A stretch of 52,889 bases of DNA, taken from positions 1 through 52,889 of the forward strand of contig CADBQN010000079.1 of assembly GCA_902796855.1 (NCBI GenBank), given 5' to 3'. The notes beneath the pieces were generated by a model. The model was not told the DNA's origin and did not search any database. It was given only the letters and a program-made list of their open reading frames with translations. This DNA is from an uncultured Bacillota bacterium. Lineage in GTDB: Bacteria > Bacillota > Dehalobacteriia > UBA7702. Each line of letters starts with the position of its first letter. The stretch's first letter is position 1. Positions 1-7,959 of this stretch are shown here, piece by piece. The position numbers and the translations under genes were made by a program.

Positions 1-48
1 CTGAAACCATGTCGTTCTTTTGACGTTATGGCAAAGGAGGTGGTTTCC

Positions 49-123
49 ATGGAAGAAATGATTTTCGCAATGATGTTATTATTGCTTTTAATTATTTCAA
101 TAAATGGAAAAGACCGCCGGTAG
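49..123 (+). CDS. Small hydrophobic peptide, putative type I toxin (holin-like)
   Basis: A 24-codon ORF encodes a peptide with an acidic N-terminus (M-E-E-M), a hydrophobic core rich in Leu, Ile and Met (about residues 4-18) and a charged tail ending G-K-D-R-R. The start is fixed by a strong Shine-Dalgarno AAAGGAGG at 33-40, 8 nt upstream; an in-frame ATG at 28 overlaps that site and is unlikely. Short membrane peptides with a basic C-terminus, a strong RBS and an opposing RNA that ends in the same terminator are typical of Firmicute type I toxins of the holin-like/TxpA kind. The size, topology and antisense promoter are seen; toxicity is inferred. The window edge hides its own promoter. It could also be a leader peptide. 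Confidence 0.6.
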   Translation: MEEMIFAMMLLLLLIISINGKDRR

Positions 124-146
124 CCTCAGAAACTATTGCGGTCTTT
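109..146. terminator. Bidirectional hairpin shared by toxin and antisense RNA
   Basis: There is a perfect 9-bp stem, AAAGACCGC (109-117) with GCGGTCTTT (138-146). The stem tracts give A/U-rich flanks on both strands, so it can stop transcription either way. The left arm lies within the last codons of the small ORF. Confidence 0.6.
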
Positions 147-161
147 CCGTTATAAGTAGAT

Positions 162-179
162 GAGGCATCCGCCTCTTTT
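162..179 (+). terminator. Short intrinsic terminator-like hairpin
   Basis: GAGGC-ATCC-GCCTC is followed by TTTT. This is a second possible stop for plus-strand toxin mRNA. Confidence 0.4.
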
Positions 180-261
180 GCCGTTGACCTGCGAGGGAGC
201 GAAGCTCCATCACAGGACAAGGGTACGCAGAAGCCCGAAGGGCTTTTGTGAACCTATAAAA

Positions 262-290
262 ACTATATCATAGACAAAAACACGTGTCAA
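262..290 (-). promoter_or_regulatory. Sigma-A promoter for the antisense RNA
   Basis: On the minus strand there is TTGACA (285-290), a 17-nt spacer and TATAGT (262-267), a near-consensus housekeeping promoter pointing at the small toxin ORF. No minus-strand protein gene follows before the terminator, so its product is probably an RNA. Confidence 0.75.
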
Positions 291-305
291 TATGCGTGAT
301 TTCCC

Positions 306-331
306 GCTCCGGTTTTGGCCGGGGCGTTTTT
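306..331 (+). terminator. Intrinsic terminator
   Basis: GCTCCGG (306-312) pairs with CCGGGGC (319-325), with one G-U pair, and is followed by GTTTTTATTT. It is oriented for plus-strand transcripts and would insulate the downstream surface-protein genes from the toxin locus. Confidence 0.6.
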
Positions 332-349
332 ATTTGGACAAACCTTTTC

Positions 350-372
350 GGGAGCATGCTCCCGAATTTTTG
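350..372 (+). terminator. Palindromic terminator-like hairpin
   Basis: The perfect 16-nt palindrome CGGGAGCATGCTCCCG (350-365) is followed by AATTTTTG. It lies 25 nt after another terminator, so the two form a tandem stop. Confidence 0.5.
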
Positions 373-606
373 TATTTCTCAAAAGAAAGGAGGGCGGATT
401 CCGAAGTTGCCGATTCCCCGCCAAAAATCATTTTGTTTTCTTTTGTTTTGGCCGGCAATCCCCCGGCGCGAAAGCCGCGGGGAAAAGGGGAAGAATCACC
501 CCGTGTTCGCGGAAGCCCCCGGCTTCCCTCAGCCCCTCCCTTTGGTCTAACTCCGCCAATCGGAGGGTGTATTCAATGGAGATATTTTAATTAGGAGGTA
601 TTTCTC
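373..606. other. Hairpin-rich non-coding leader region
   Basis: No convincing gene lies here; the overlapping short frames lack RBS support. The stretch contains several inverted repeats: CCGCG...CGCGG enclosing GGGG...CCCC (about 474-512), GGAAGCC-CCC-GGCTTCC (about 511-527) and CTCCG-CCAAT-CGGAG (about 550-564). It ends in the RBS AGGAGG of the next gene. I saw no conserved cobalamin or SAM riboswitch core and no clear promoter. Confidence 0.4.
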
Positions 607-1500
607 ATGAAGAAATATGCAAAATTACTTCTTGTTATTGCCTGTGTAGCCATGGTCTTTGCCATGTCCGTCGGTGTGTCTGCTGCTACTTACTATGCAG
701 ATGATGCTTACGGTTATACGGTGGGCAACGCTTCTGATTATGCCACGACTTCTCCTGTCACCGTTACCCTGAACATCCAAAGCGCCGTTAAAAACAGTAC
801 CGTTATTAACTATACGGGTACTGTAACTCTTACTCCTACCGTATCTACTTCCTATACGGTTGCCGATGCCATTACCGCGTGGGATACCGCGAATACGGAT
901 TATACTGTTAACACCGGTATTTATGACGCTACCTGGAATTTAGAGCTTGCTTCGTTTGGTACGACCAGTACCTATGTTGCCAACATTATTTATAATAGTG
1001 TGACCTTTGGCCCTGCCTCTTCTTGGGATAATGACGGGTGGAAATATCGTGTGAACTCAAAACTTCCTCAGCTTGCTTCCAATTGGGGCGCGATGATGAA
1101 CCAAACCTATATCAACGACGGCGACGTGATCGACCTCTACTATGACAATGGTTATGGTGATACCCTCGCCGAAGCTCAGGCAAATGCTGCGAAATTTACC
1201 CGGATTAAAGCTGTTTCTCTTGTTGATGGCAAACTCACCGTCAATGTCCAGATGTCTGACGACTATTTTGATGCTAATTGGAATAATACTCTTAACAACT
1301 TCACTGCTTATTCCGGCGTGACGGTTAAAGTAACTCCTTACGGCGGTTCGGTACAGACTGTGGTTACCGATACGAATGGCAACGCTACATTTGATAATTT
1401 GGGAGCCGGATATTACAATATTGAAGTGGTTCGCACCAATTTCGCTAACGGTTATATCCAGAATACCGGAACCTTTGCCAAGTATTACACCGTTTATTAA
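607..1500 (+). CDS. Secreted DUF4430-like (transcobalamin beta-domain-like) protein
   Basis: This 297-residue secreted protein has a signal peptide (residues 1-27, ending V-S-A-A). Residues about 52-183 resemble the DUF4430 fold, which matches the C-terminal beta domain of intrinsic factor and transcobalamin: DGWKYRVN near 143-150, then DGDVIDLYYDNGYGD near 171-185. Residues about 235-297 look like a small carboxypeptidase-regulatory or Cna-B-like beta domain, with TDTNGNATF...GYYNIEV. It has no SLH domain or sorting signal, so it is probably soluble or held by a partner. The RBS AGGAGG sits just upstream. Base composition is clearly more AT-rich than the housekeeping genes. A strong terminator follows, then the toroid/SLH gene. 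The ligand is unknown; corrinoid binding is inferred from fold resemblance only. Confidence 0.65.
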   Translation: MKKYAKLLLVIACVAMVFAMSVGVSAATYYADDAYGYTVGNASDYATTSPVTVTLNIQSAVKNSTVINYTGTVTLTPTVSTSYTVADAITAWDTANTDYTVNTGIYDATWNLELASFGTTSTYVANIIYNSVTFGPASSWDNDGWKYRVNSKLPQLASNWGAMMNQTYINDGDVIDLYYDNGYGDTLAEAQANAAKFTRIKAVSLVDGKLTVNVQMSDDYFDANWNNTLNNFTAYSGVTVKVTPYGGSVQTVVTDTNGNATFDNLGAGYYNIEVVRTNFANGYIQNTGTFAKYYTVY

Positions 1501-1523
1501 TGGAATAGAGGAAACCGAAGTTG

Positions 1524-1552
1524 GGGGTTGCGCATTTGCGCAACCCCTTTTT
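1524..1552 (+). terminator. Strong terminator fused to the next RBS
   Basis: A perfect 10-bp stem, GGGGTTGCGC (1524-1533) with GCGCAACCCC (1538-1547) and loop ATTT, is followed by TTTTT. The T tract runs straight into the AAGGAG ribosome-binding site of the gene at 1563. Read-through would therefore set expression of the second gene relative to the first. Confidence 0.85.
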
Positions 1553-1562
1553 AAGGAGATAA

Positions 1563-4500
1563 ATGATGCGAATTTTAAACCTTTCGCGCTCCATTTTTTT
1601 AGGTTTCCTCGTTGCGTCTATGCTTCTGTTAATAAGTTTAGGGGTGTTTGCAGATGACAGTATCAACATCAATACAACTCAAGCGAAAAACTTAATTAAA
1701 ATAGAAGCTTTTGACGCAGAGGGTAATCTTTTATCTTTAAAAAATGGAAATGAGCTGGCGATAAAAGCGCCTCCGGGTACGAGTTATACGTCTTTTCTAA
1801 AACTTCAAAGCGGCAACACAAATAACGTTGGTTATTTGATTGTTCCGGATGAAACTAAAACGGTTTCGTTTTATATGAAAAACCCTCCCGCGGAGGCTTT
1901 TGATCTCGGCGCCGCTTTAGGTCTTCCTCCCGGTATAATGCCGATTATTTATGGGTCTTATACGCAACTTCCGAGTATTTCATTAAGAGAGTTCAAAGAA
2001 ACTTCTGTTTTTTTAAAGACAGTATCATTTGAGCTGAATGATGAGGAAGATTTTTATGTCGCAACGGTTGATCTCGACGATTTTGATCCCGATATTCAAG
2101 ATCGTATGAGCGAAAGATTTGTCCAAATCACTTCAAGTTATAAGTACGCTGAAAGTCCGCAAAATACTGATAAGCGCGCGAATGACGAGGCTTATTTTTA
2201 TTTTGTAAAGGAAAGCTTTCCCAATCTTTATTTGAAAAATATCTCATCGGGAACGCTTTTCCGGGGACAAGACAGCCTCGACTTGGAATTCTGGGGCAAA
2301 GACAGCGCGGAAACGGCTGATCTGTACTATCAATATACCGATGAAATAACAGGTGAAACCGTTACAGAGTTATACTCATCGGATATCGAGGATAACGAGA
2401 TCAGTATCCCTCTGGATTCTCACGCGCTGAATCTCGGGAAAGCCGTAGAAAATGTGGGCTATGATTATGCCCGCTATTACCTGACTTTCTATTATAAAAT
2501 AGGTGATTTAACGTCTCAACCGCTTCAAATTACTGTTCAGGAACCAAATAACGAAATAATTCGTGAAGTAATTCTCAGTAACTCCCTCGGAACCTATCCG
2601 GATACCGCCCTTCAGGTGAACATTACAGCGCGTCTGAAGTCTTCCGTTGCCGCTGATGCCAAGGTGGAAATTTATCTCGCCGAGGATGAAGACGGAGAAA
2701 AGCCGGTGGAAGGGATCGAAAAGGTCACACTGACCAAAGCGGAACTTCCTTCAACCAGCTCGCTATTCAGCAGCAAAAGTAATTATTCCGGGTTCCGTCT
2801 TCCCAAAGGTATGGAAGTCGGAAATTATTATGTCATCTTCAAACTGACGGAAACGGAAACCAGCGGCGAAGGGGACGACGCGACGGAAACGGAAACCGTT
2901 ACCGTAAAAGCGACGCCTTTCAATGTCTATGAAGACGCCCGCGCTTATGTTAAAGCCGCTCTTGACCGCACCATCAACTATTACCGCACCACCAACGGCG
3001 GGTACGGTTTCATTCAGGGCGGTACCTATGTCGGTTTGCTGGAATCCAATGATACCAGTTTTGCCGGGAACGGCCGTGACTGGGAAACGTGGGCTCTCGT
3101 CACTTTGGGTGAGGAATATCCTTTCGGAGACGAAACGCTTTCCTTCGCCATCGACGGCGACGTATTAGCCCACGAGGACGGCACCAGCCGCCTCGATCAG
3201 TGGAACAACTTGAACGGCTACAAGCCCGATCTTAACCAGGCCTATGCTTTAAAAGGCATTGCCCGCACGGCGCTTTCGGTAATGTCGATGGGTGGTGACC
3301 CCCGCCATACCGCTGATGGTGATGATTTGATTCATGAACTGATTCGCGGCGGTTATATTGATTTTGACCTTTCAAAGGGACTCAATGTTAACGCAAATGG
3401 GTATTTGAGAATTCCGCCCGATGAGTTCTCCCTCTCCTATTCTGTTCTGGCGCTGGAAATCGCTCACGCTACGGAAGAAGAAGGTTTTACCAAAGAATTC
3501 CGTGAAGCCGCCGTAAATTATCTGCTTAACGGCCTTAAAAGATTTAATGCGGAAACGTCGAATTCCGGGATGTCTTCCGATACGATAGGGATGGTGTTGC
3601 TGCCTCTCCATTGGCTGGCAGAAGACGAAATCGTCGATGAAGATATCCGTGCTGAAATCAAAACCGAGTTGGCAAAGCTCAACGACAATGTAAAAGCGAA
3701 CCTTTACAAAAACGGCGGCGCCGGCTGGTTCAGTGAAACGCCTCCGAATAATCCCGATGCGGGGATTTCGTCCGGTGCGTATACCAGCAACTGCAACAGC
3801 ATGGCCGTGCTCATCAACATGATGATTTTAAATGGCGCAACAGTTGATGATATCGGTACTTGGACAGGACAATGGCAAGGTGACGAATCCGACGGAACGC
3901 TGCTGACGGCCTTTATCGGTTGTCAGGGGTTAGACGGTCAGTTCACCTTCTCCGGTGTGCTCAGTTCCTGGCTCGCCACCTATCAATCCCTCGGCGCCCT
4001 CGTTGACCTCTATAACGGACGTCAGTATTTTGAATACGCTCAGGACACCTACGACGCAACCTATCCTCAATACAGCGACGCCGGGCAGGAAGTGGCAAAT
4101 CAGCTGAAAGCCCTGCCTGAAACGATTGAAAGCGTTGAGGACATCGAAGCGGTGAACGAAGCGAGAACAGCCTATGAAGCGTTCATGGCGGATCTGCCGG
4201 AAAAAGCCGACGTTGCCGCTGTGGAAAGGTATTTTGCCGACCTGGAAACGGCGCTGAGCGATGCCGAAGCCGCCTCCGCTCAGTTTGTGAAAGACCTCAT
4301 TGAGGACTTGCCGGAACCGGATCTGCAAACGGAAGCCGACGCGGAAGCGGTTTCCGCCGCCCGTGCCGCTTTTGACGCCCTCACCGACGACGAAGCCGCC
4401 GCCGTGACCAAAGCGGAACGCGCCAAGCTGGAACGGGCCGAAAACGCCGCCGACACCATCGCCGCGGATGAAGTGGAACGTCAGCTTTTGGCGCTCCCCG

Positions 4501-7079
4501 CCGCCGATAAAGTCGTCGCCGCCGACGGTGAAGCCATCACCGCCGCCCGTGCCGCCTTTGAAGCGCTGACGGAAGATCAGCAAAAGCTGGTTTCCGGTGA
4601 GGCCGCCGCCAAGCTCGTCAACGACGAACGCGCTTTAGAACAGCTCGGCGCCGCCCCCGTCGTCCATGAAATCGACGCCATCCCCGACGCCGCCGATCTC
4701 AGCCTTGACGACAAAGATTATGTGGAACAGGTCCGCGCCAACTACGACGCTCTCTCCGACGTGCAGAAACTGGCGGTGACGAACGTCGCCGACCTCATTA
4801 AGGCCGAAACGAAGCTTCAGAAACTGGCGGAAAAAGCCGCCGCCGCCGAAGCGGCCGCCGCCGCCGTCGATGAAGCCATCGCCGACCTCGGCAAAGCCGA
4901 AAACATCGGTGTGAATGACGAAGACGCCGTAAAAGCCGCCCGCAAAGCCTTTGACAAGCTCTCCGACGACGCGAAAGCCCTCGTAACGGCGGAAGATGAT
5001 CTCATCGCCGCCGAGGAAGCCCTCGCCGCCGCCAAGGACGAAGCCGCCAAAGCCGCCGCCGCGGAAGCAGCCGCCGACAAAGCCGAAAAAGCCATCGACG
5101 ATATCGGTGACGTGACCTTGGACAGCGAAAAAGCCATCGCTAAGGCCAGAGAAATCTATGACGCCCTCTCCGATGACGAAAAAGCCCTCGTTGAAAACGG
5201 CGATGCCCTCGCCGCCGCCGAAGAAGCTTTGGCGCAGCTGAAGGATGAGGCCGAACAGGCCGCCGCCGAGGAAGAAGCCGCGGCCAAAGCCGCCGCCGAT
5301 CAAAAGGCCGCCGCTAAAGTCGCCGCCGCCATCGACGCCATCGGTGACGTGACCCTCGGCGACGAAAAGGCCATCGCCAAGGCCAGAAACGATTATGACG
5401 CGCTGACCGACGACCAAAAAGACCTCGTCGATAACGCCGCCGATCTCGACGCCGCCGAAGCGGCGCTGGATCAGCTGAAAGAAGACAAGGCCGCCGCCGA
5501 TGAAGCCGCGAAAGCTACCGCCGACAAGGCCGCCGCTGACAGAGCTGCTGCCGACGCCGTCCAAAGCGCCATCGACGCCTTGGGCGAAGGTGACGACATC
5601 ACCGCCGCCGACGCGAAAGCCGTCTCCGCCGCGAGAAAAGCCTATGACCGTCTGACCGACGATCAGAAAGCCCTCGTGGATAACGAAGACGCCCTGACCG
5701 CCGCGGAAGACGCCGTGGCCGCCGCCAAGGAAGCCGCTGACAAAGCCGCCGCCGACAAGGCCGCCGCCGACAAGGCCGCCGCGGATAAAGCCGCCGCCGA
5801 CGCCGTCCAAAGCGCCATCGACGCTTTGGGCGAAAGTGATGATATCACCGCCGCCGACGCGAAAGCCGTTTCCGCCGCGAGAAAGGCCTATGACCGCCTG
5901 ACCGACGATCAGAAAGCCCTCGTGGATAACGAAGCCGCGCTGACCGCCGCCGAAGACGCCGTGGCCGAAGCGAAATTAGCCGACGCCGAAGCGAAAGCAG
6001 CGGAAGAAGCGGCGAAAGCCATCGCCGCCGAAGCCGCCGCTGAAGCGGAACAGGCCGCTAAGGAAGCCGCGGAACAGGCCGCCGCCGCCAAAGCCGCCGC
6101 CGACAAGGCCGCCGCGGATAAAGCCGCCGCCGACGCCGTCCAAAGCGCCATCGACGCCTTGGGCGAAAGTGATGATATCACCGCCGCCGACGGGAAAGCT
6201 GTCTCCGCCGCGAGAAAGGCCTATGTCCGTCTGACCGACGATCAGAAAGCCCTCGTGGACAACGAAGCCGCGCTGACCGCCGCGGAAGACGCCGTGGCAC
6301 AGGCGAAAGCCGACGCCAAGAAGGCTGAGGAAGAAGCCAAAGCCGCCGCCGAAAAGGCCGCGAAAGACGCCGCTGACAAAGAAGCCGCCGCGGCCGCTGA
6401 AAAAGCCATCGACGCCATCGGCGAAGTCACCAAGGACAGCGCCGCCGCCGTTGAGGCCGCCCGCGCCGCCTTCGACGCCCTGACCGACGATCAGAAAGCG
6501 CTGGTCGGCAATGAAGAAACCCTGAAAGCCGCCGAAGAAAAACTGGCGGCGCTGAGCAACCACCGCTTTGTGGATGTTCCCGCCGACGCCTATTTCAGCG
6601 AAGCCGTTGACTGGGCCGTGGCGAACAACATCACCACCGGCACCGACGATACCCATTTCAGCCCCAACGACGGCTGCACCAGAGCTCAGGTCGTGACCTT
6701 CCTCTGGAGAGCCGCCGGGAGCCCCGCGGCCGCCGCTGAAAATCCCTTCTCCGACGTCGCCGCCGGCAGCTACTACGAAAAAGCCGTGCTGTGGGCCGTT
6801 GAAAACGGCATCACCACCGGCACCGGTGAAGGTACGTTCAGCCCCAACGATGTCTGCACCCGCAGTCAGGTCGTGACCTTCCTCTGGAGAGCGAAGGGCA
6901 GCCCCGCCGCGGCGGGTGAAAATCCCTTCTCCGACGTGGAAGCCGGCAGCTTCTATGAACAGGCCGTTCTCTGGGCCGTGGCGAACAGCGTCACCACCGG
7001 CACAGGCGATACGACCTTTGGGCCGAAAGAAACCTGCACCCGCGGTCAGGTCGTGACCTTCCTGTTCCGCGCCAGGTAA
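1563..7079 (+). CDS. SLH-anchored alpha/alpha-toroid surface protein with helical repeats
   Basis: This protein has 1838 residues and a signal peptide (about 1-30). Residues 31-455 look like beta-rich Ig-like modules. Residues about 460-825 resemble an alpha/alpha toroid (terpene cyclase, prenyltransferase or transcobalamin-like) with NYYRTTNGGYGF and WETWALVTLG. About 11 Ala-rich helical repeats follow (about 840-1660; core A-R-x-A-Y-D-x-L-T-D-D-Q-K-A-L-V), then three SLH domains (about 1664-1838; F-S-D-V...AVLWAVENGITTGT) for cell-wall polymer anchoring. The start is at 1563, or 1566, behind AAGGAG. The toroid plus the neighbouring DUF4430 protein match the two domains of transcobalamin. 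The 5' part is AT-richer than the repeat and SLH part, suggesting a chimera. No enzymatic residues were identified; binding or scaffolding is more likely than cyclase activity. Confidence 0.75.
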   Translation: MMRILNLSRSIFLGFLVASMLLLISLGVFADDSININTTQAKNLIKIEAFDAEGNLLSLKNGNELAIKAPPGTSYTSFLKLQSGNTNNVGYLIVPDETKTVSFYMKNPPAEAFDLGAALGLPPGIMPIIYGSYTQLPSISLREFKETSVFLKTVSFELNDEEDFYVATVDLDDFDPDIQDRMSERFVQITSSYKYAESPQNTDKRANDEAYFYFVKESFPNLYLKNISSGTLFRGQDSLDLEFWGKDSAETADLYYQYTDEITGETVTELYSSDIEDNEISIPLDSHALNLGKAVENVGYDYARYYLTFYYKIGDLTSQPLQITVQEPNNEIIREVILSNSLGTYPDTALQVNITARLKSSVAADAKVEIYLAEDEDGEKPVEGIEKVTLTKAELPSTSSLFSSKSNYSGFRLPKGMEVGNYYVIFKLTETETSGEGDDATETETVTVKATPFNVYEDARAYVKAALDRTINYYRTTNGGYGFIQGGTYVGLLESNDTSFAGNGRDWETWALVTLGEEYPFGDETLSFAIDGDVLAHEDGTSRLDQWNNLNGYKPDLNQAYALKGIARTALSVMSMGGDPRHTADGDDLIHELIRGGYIDFDLSKGLNVNANGYLRIPPDEFSLSYSVLALEIAHATEEEGFTKEFREAAVNYLLNGLKRFNAETSNSGMSSDTIGMVLLPLHWLAEDEIVDEDIRAEIKTELAKLNDNVKANLYKNGGAGWFSETPPNNPDAGISSGAYTSNCNSMAVLINMMILNGATVDDIGTWTGQWQGDESDGTLLTAFIGCQGLDGQFTFSGVLSSWLATYQSLGALVDLYNGRQYFEYAQDTYDATYPQYSDAGQEVANQLKALPETIESVEDIEAVNEARTAYEAFMADLPEKADVAAVERYFADLETALSDAEAASAQFVKDLIEDLPEPDLQTEADAEAVSAARAAFDALTDDEAAAVTKAERAKLERAENAADTIAADEVERQLLALPAADKVVAADGEAITAARAAFEALTEDQQKLVSGEAAAKLVNDERALEQLGAAPVVHEIDAIPDAADLSLDDKDYVEQVRANYDALSDVQKLAVTNVADLIKAETKLQKLAEKAAAAEAAAAAVDEAIADLGKAENIGVNDEDAVKAARKAFDKLSDDAKALVTAEDDLIAAEEALAAAKDEAAKAAAAEAAADKAEKAIDDIGDVTLDSEKAIAKAREIYDALSDDEKALVENGDALAAAEEALAQLKDEAEQAAAEEEAAAKAAADQKAAAKVAAAIDAIGDVTLGDEKAIAKARNDYDALTDDQKDLVDNAADLDAAEAALDQLKEDKAAADEAAKATADKAAADRAAADAVQSAIDALGEGDDITAADAKAVSAARKAYDRLTDDQKALVDNEDALTAAEDAVAAAKEAADKAAADKAAADKAAADKAAADAVQSAIDALGESDDITAADAKAVSAARKAYDRLTDDQKALVDNEAALTAAEDAVAEAKLADAEAKAAEEAAKAIAAEAAAEAEQAAKEAAEQAAAAKAAADKAAADKAAADAVQSAIDALGESDDITAADGKAVSAARKAYVRLTDDQKALVDNEAALTAAEDAVAQAKADAKKAEEEAKAAAEKAAKDAADKEAAAAAEKAIDAIGEVTKDSAAAVEAARAAFDALTDDQKALVGNEETLKAAEEKLAALSNHRFVDVPADAYFSEAVDWAVANNITTGTDDTHFSPNDGCTRAQVVTFLWRAAGSPAAAAENPFSDVAAGSYYEKAVLWAVENGITTGTGEGTFSPNDVCTRSQVVTFLWRAKGSPAAAGENPFSDVEAGSFYEQAVLWAVANSVTTGTGDTTFGPKETCTRGQVVTFLFRAR
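5560..6300 (+). repeat. Near-identical intragenic repeat units
   Basis: Three consecutive helical repeats share nearly the same DNA, each opening at GCCATCGACGC(C/T)TTGGGCGA (about 5568, 5814 and 6148) and containing I-T-A-A-D-x-K-A-V-S-A-A-R-K-A-Y. Spacing differs because the Ala/Lys-rich linkers between them differ in length. This indicates recent duplication and probable repeat-number variation. Confidence 0.7.
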
Positions 7080-7118
7080 GCGAAACGCTCCCGCGCCGAA
7101 CACGGAAAACGAAAACGA

Positions 7119-7226
7119 GCCGGGGAGAGTGCTCCTCTCCCCGGCACGCGTTTCGGAATTGCCCCGGAAGCCCCGATAAAAAGGCTTCCGGCGAAAGCCC
7201 TCCGCAGAACGGAAGGCCTTCGCCGG
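7119..7226. repeat. Cluster of three inverted repeats after the SLH gene
   Basis: A perfect 11-bp stem GCCGGGGAGAG/CTCTCCCCGGC (7119-7129 and 7135-7145) is followed by GGAAGCC/GGCTTCC (7166-7172 and 7183-7189) and CCGGCGAA/TTCGCCGG (7188-7195 and 7219-7226). None has a good T tract on the plus strand. They probably form the 3' end structure of the SLH mRNA, and may also stop the minus-strand zeta toxin transcript. Confidence 0.5.
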
Positions 7227-7318
7227 AATGGAAAAGGAAAGAGGACTGTCCCGATGGCCAAAGCGAAGCGAAGGCCGGCCGGGCCTGTCCCCGGCGGCGT
7301 ATAGCGCTGAAAGCCGGT

Positions 7319-7363
7319 GGGTGCGTCCCCAATGGCGTGCCATCGGAACCGTCCCTGTTGGTC
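7319..7363. repeat. 45-bp direct repeat, copy 1 (REP-like)
   Basis: This segment matches 8412-8456 at 43 of 45 positions. It contains the inner inverted repeat ATGGC-GT-GCCAT and a GGGACGGTTCC motif on the minus strand, a pattern reminiscent of REP-like elements in Firmicutes. With copy 2 it brackets the RelB/zeta module. Confidence 0.7.
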
Positions 7364-7368
7364 ATCGG

Positions 7369-7953
7369 TCATTCAACGCCATAGGTTCCTTCAAGCAGTT
7401 TTTTGATATTTGTTTCCGACCATATTAAGTTAGGAAAAATCTCAATGATTTTTCCGTTCTCCGCGTGAACGATAACAGACGCTTCTCCCGATTTTTTTTC
7501 TCCTGTGTTATCGAAAATGAGCAGGTGATCACAGATGGGAATTAAAGATGGCAGCAAATGGATACACCGAAAATAGCGGTTTTGGACTTTCTCTTTCGGT
7601 ACATCATGCCCGCCTTGCCGCACGCGTTTTTTTACGCGGGCAATGTTGATTTCAGGATTGTTTGTGAGAATGTAAAAACAGGTAATCTCATATCCCTGCT
7701 TCTTTGCTCTGCGCATTAGGTCAAGATTTCTGTTGGTGGATAAAACGGTTTCAAACGTGAAATCCTCATTGCGCGCCAGATAGTATTCGCGGGTTTCTTC
7801 GGCGATTCGCGCCGCGTCCATTGGAGAACAGCCCAAATTTGATCCAATCATATCCGCGTTGATATAAACCCCCGGGGCAATATGGATGGTTTTAGATGTA
7901 ACCGTACTTTTTCCGGAACCGTTTGGCCCCGCGAACACCCAAAGGCGCGGCAT
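7369..7953 (-). CDS. Zeta-toxin-like P-loop kinase (toxin)
   Basis: This 194-residue protein has Walker A GPNGSGKST at residues 9-17, then INADMIG, and FETVLST near residue 70, a pattern seen in zeta/PezT-type toxins and related small kinases. Characterised zeta toxins phosphorylate UDP-N-acetylglucosamine and block cell-wall synthesis; that activity is inferred here. The gene starts 6 nt after the RelB-like antitoxin gene on the same strand, so the two are co-transcribed from the promoter at 8324-8352. The usual zeta partner is an epsilon or PezA-type protein, so the RelB/DinJ-like partner is noteworthy. It is bounded by 45-bp repeats, which suggests mobility. It could instead be a non-toxic AAA/zeta-domain kinase. 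Confidence 0.75.
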   Translation of the reverse strand: MPRLWVFAGPNGSGKSTVTSKTIHIAPGVYINADMIGSNLGCSPMDAARIAEETREYYLARNEDFTFETVLSTNRNLDLMRRAKKQGYEITCFYILTNNPEINIARVKKRVRQGGHDVPKEKVQNRYFRCIHLLPSLIPICDHLLIFDNTGEKKSGEASVIVHAENGKIIEIFPNLIWSETNIKKLLEGTYGVE

Positions 7954-7959
7954 GGGCAG

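Larger units (their letters stand above)
105..255 (-). ncRNA. Putative antisense RNA antitoxin, about 150 nt
   Basis: A consensus minus-strand promoter (262-290) should start an RNA near 255 that runs leftward to the bidirectional hairpin at 109-146, which overlaps the end of the small toxin ORF. The predicted RNA begins with two compact hairpins, AAGCCC-TTC-GGGCTT and GGAGC-TTC-GCTCC, and includes the complement of the toxin 3' region. Converging, 3'-overlapping transcripts are the usual layout of Firmicute type I toxin-antitoxin pairs. The ends are estimated from promoter and terminator positions only. Confidence 0.55.

Noticed and set aside
284-594. Three overlapping short plus-strand frames
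   Set aside because: They cross two terminator hairpins, have no RBS and use odd composition.
370-606. Cobalamin riboswitch upstream of the transcobalamin-like genes
   Set aside because: I looked for the conserved B12-box and core pattern here and at 9055-9243 and did not find it; only unrelated hairpins are present.
4635-5810. Long minus-strand frame of 391 codons rich in Gly and Phe
   Set aside because: It is antisense to the GCC-rich Ala repeats of the SLH protein; low-complexity composition without RBS or domain makes it a shadow. The same applies to 3930-4583 and 5976-7343.
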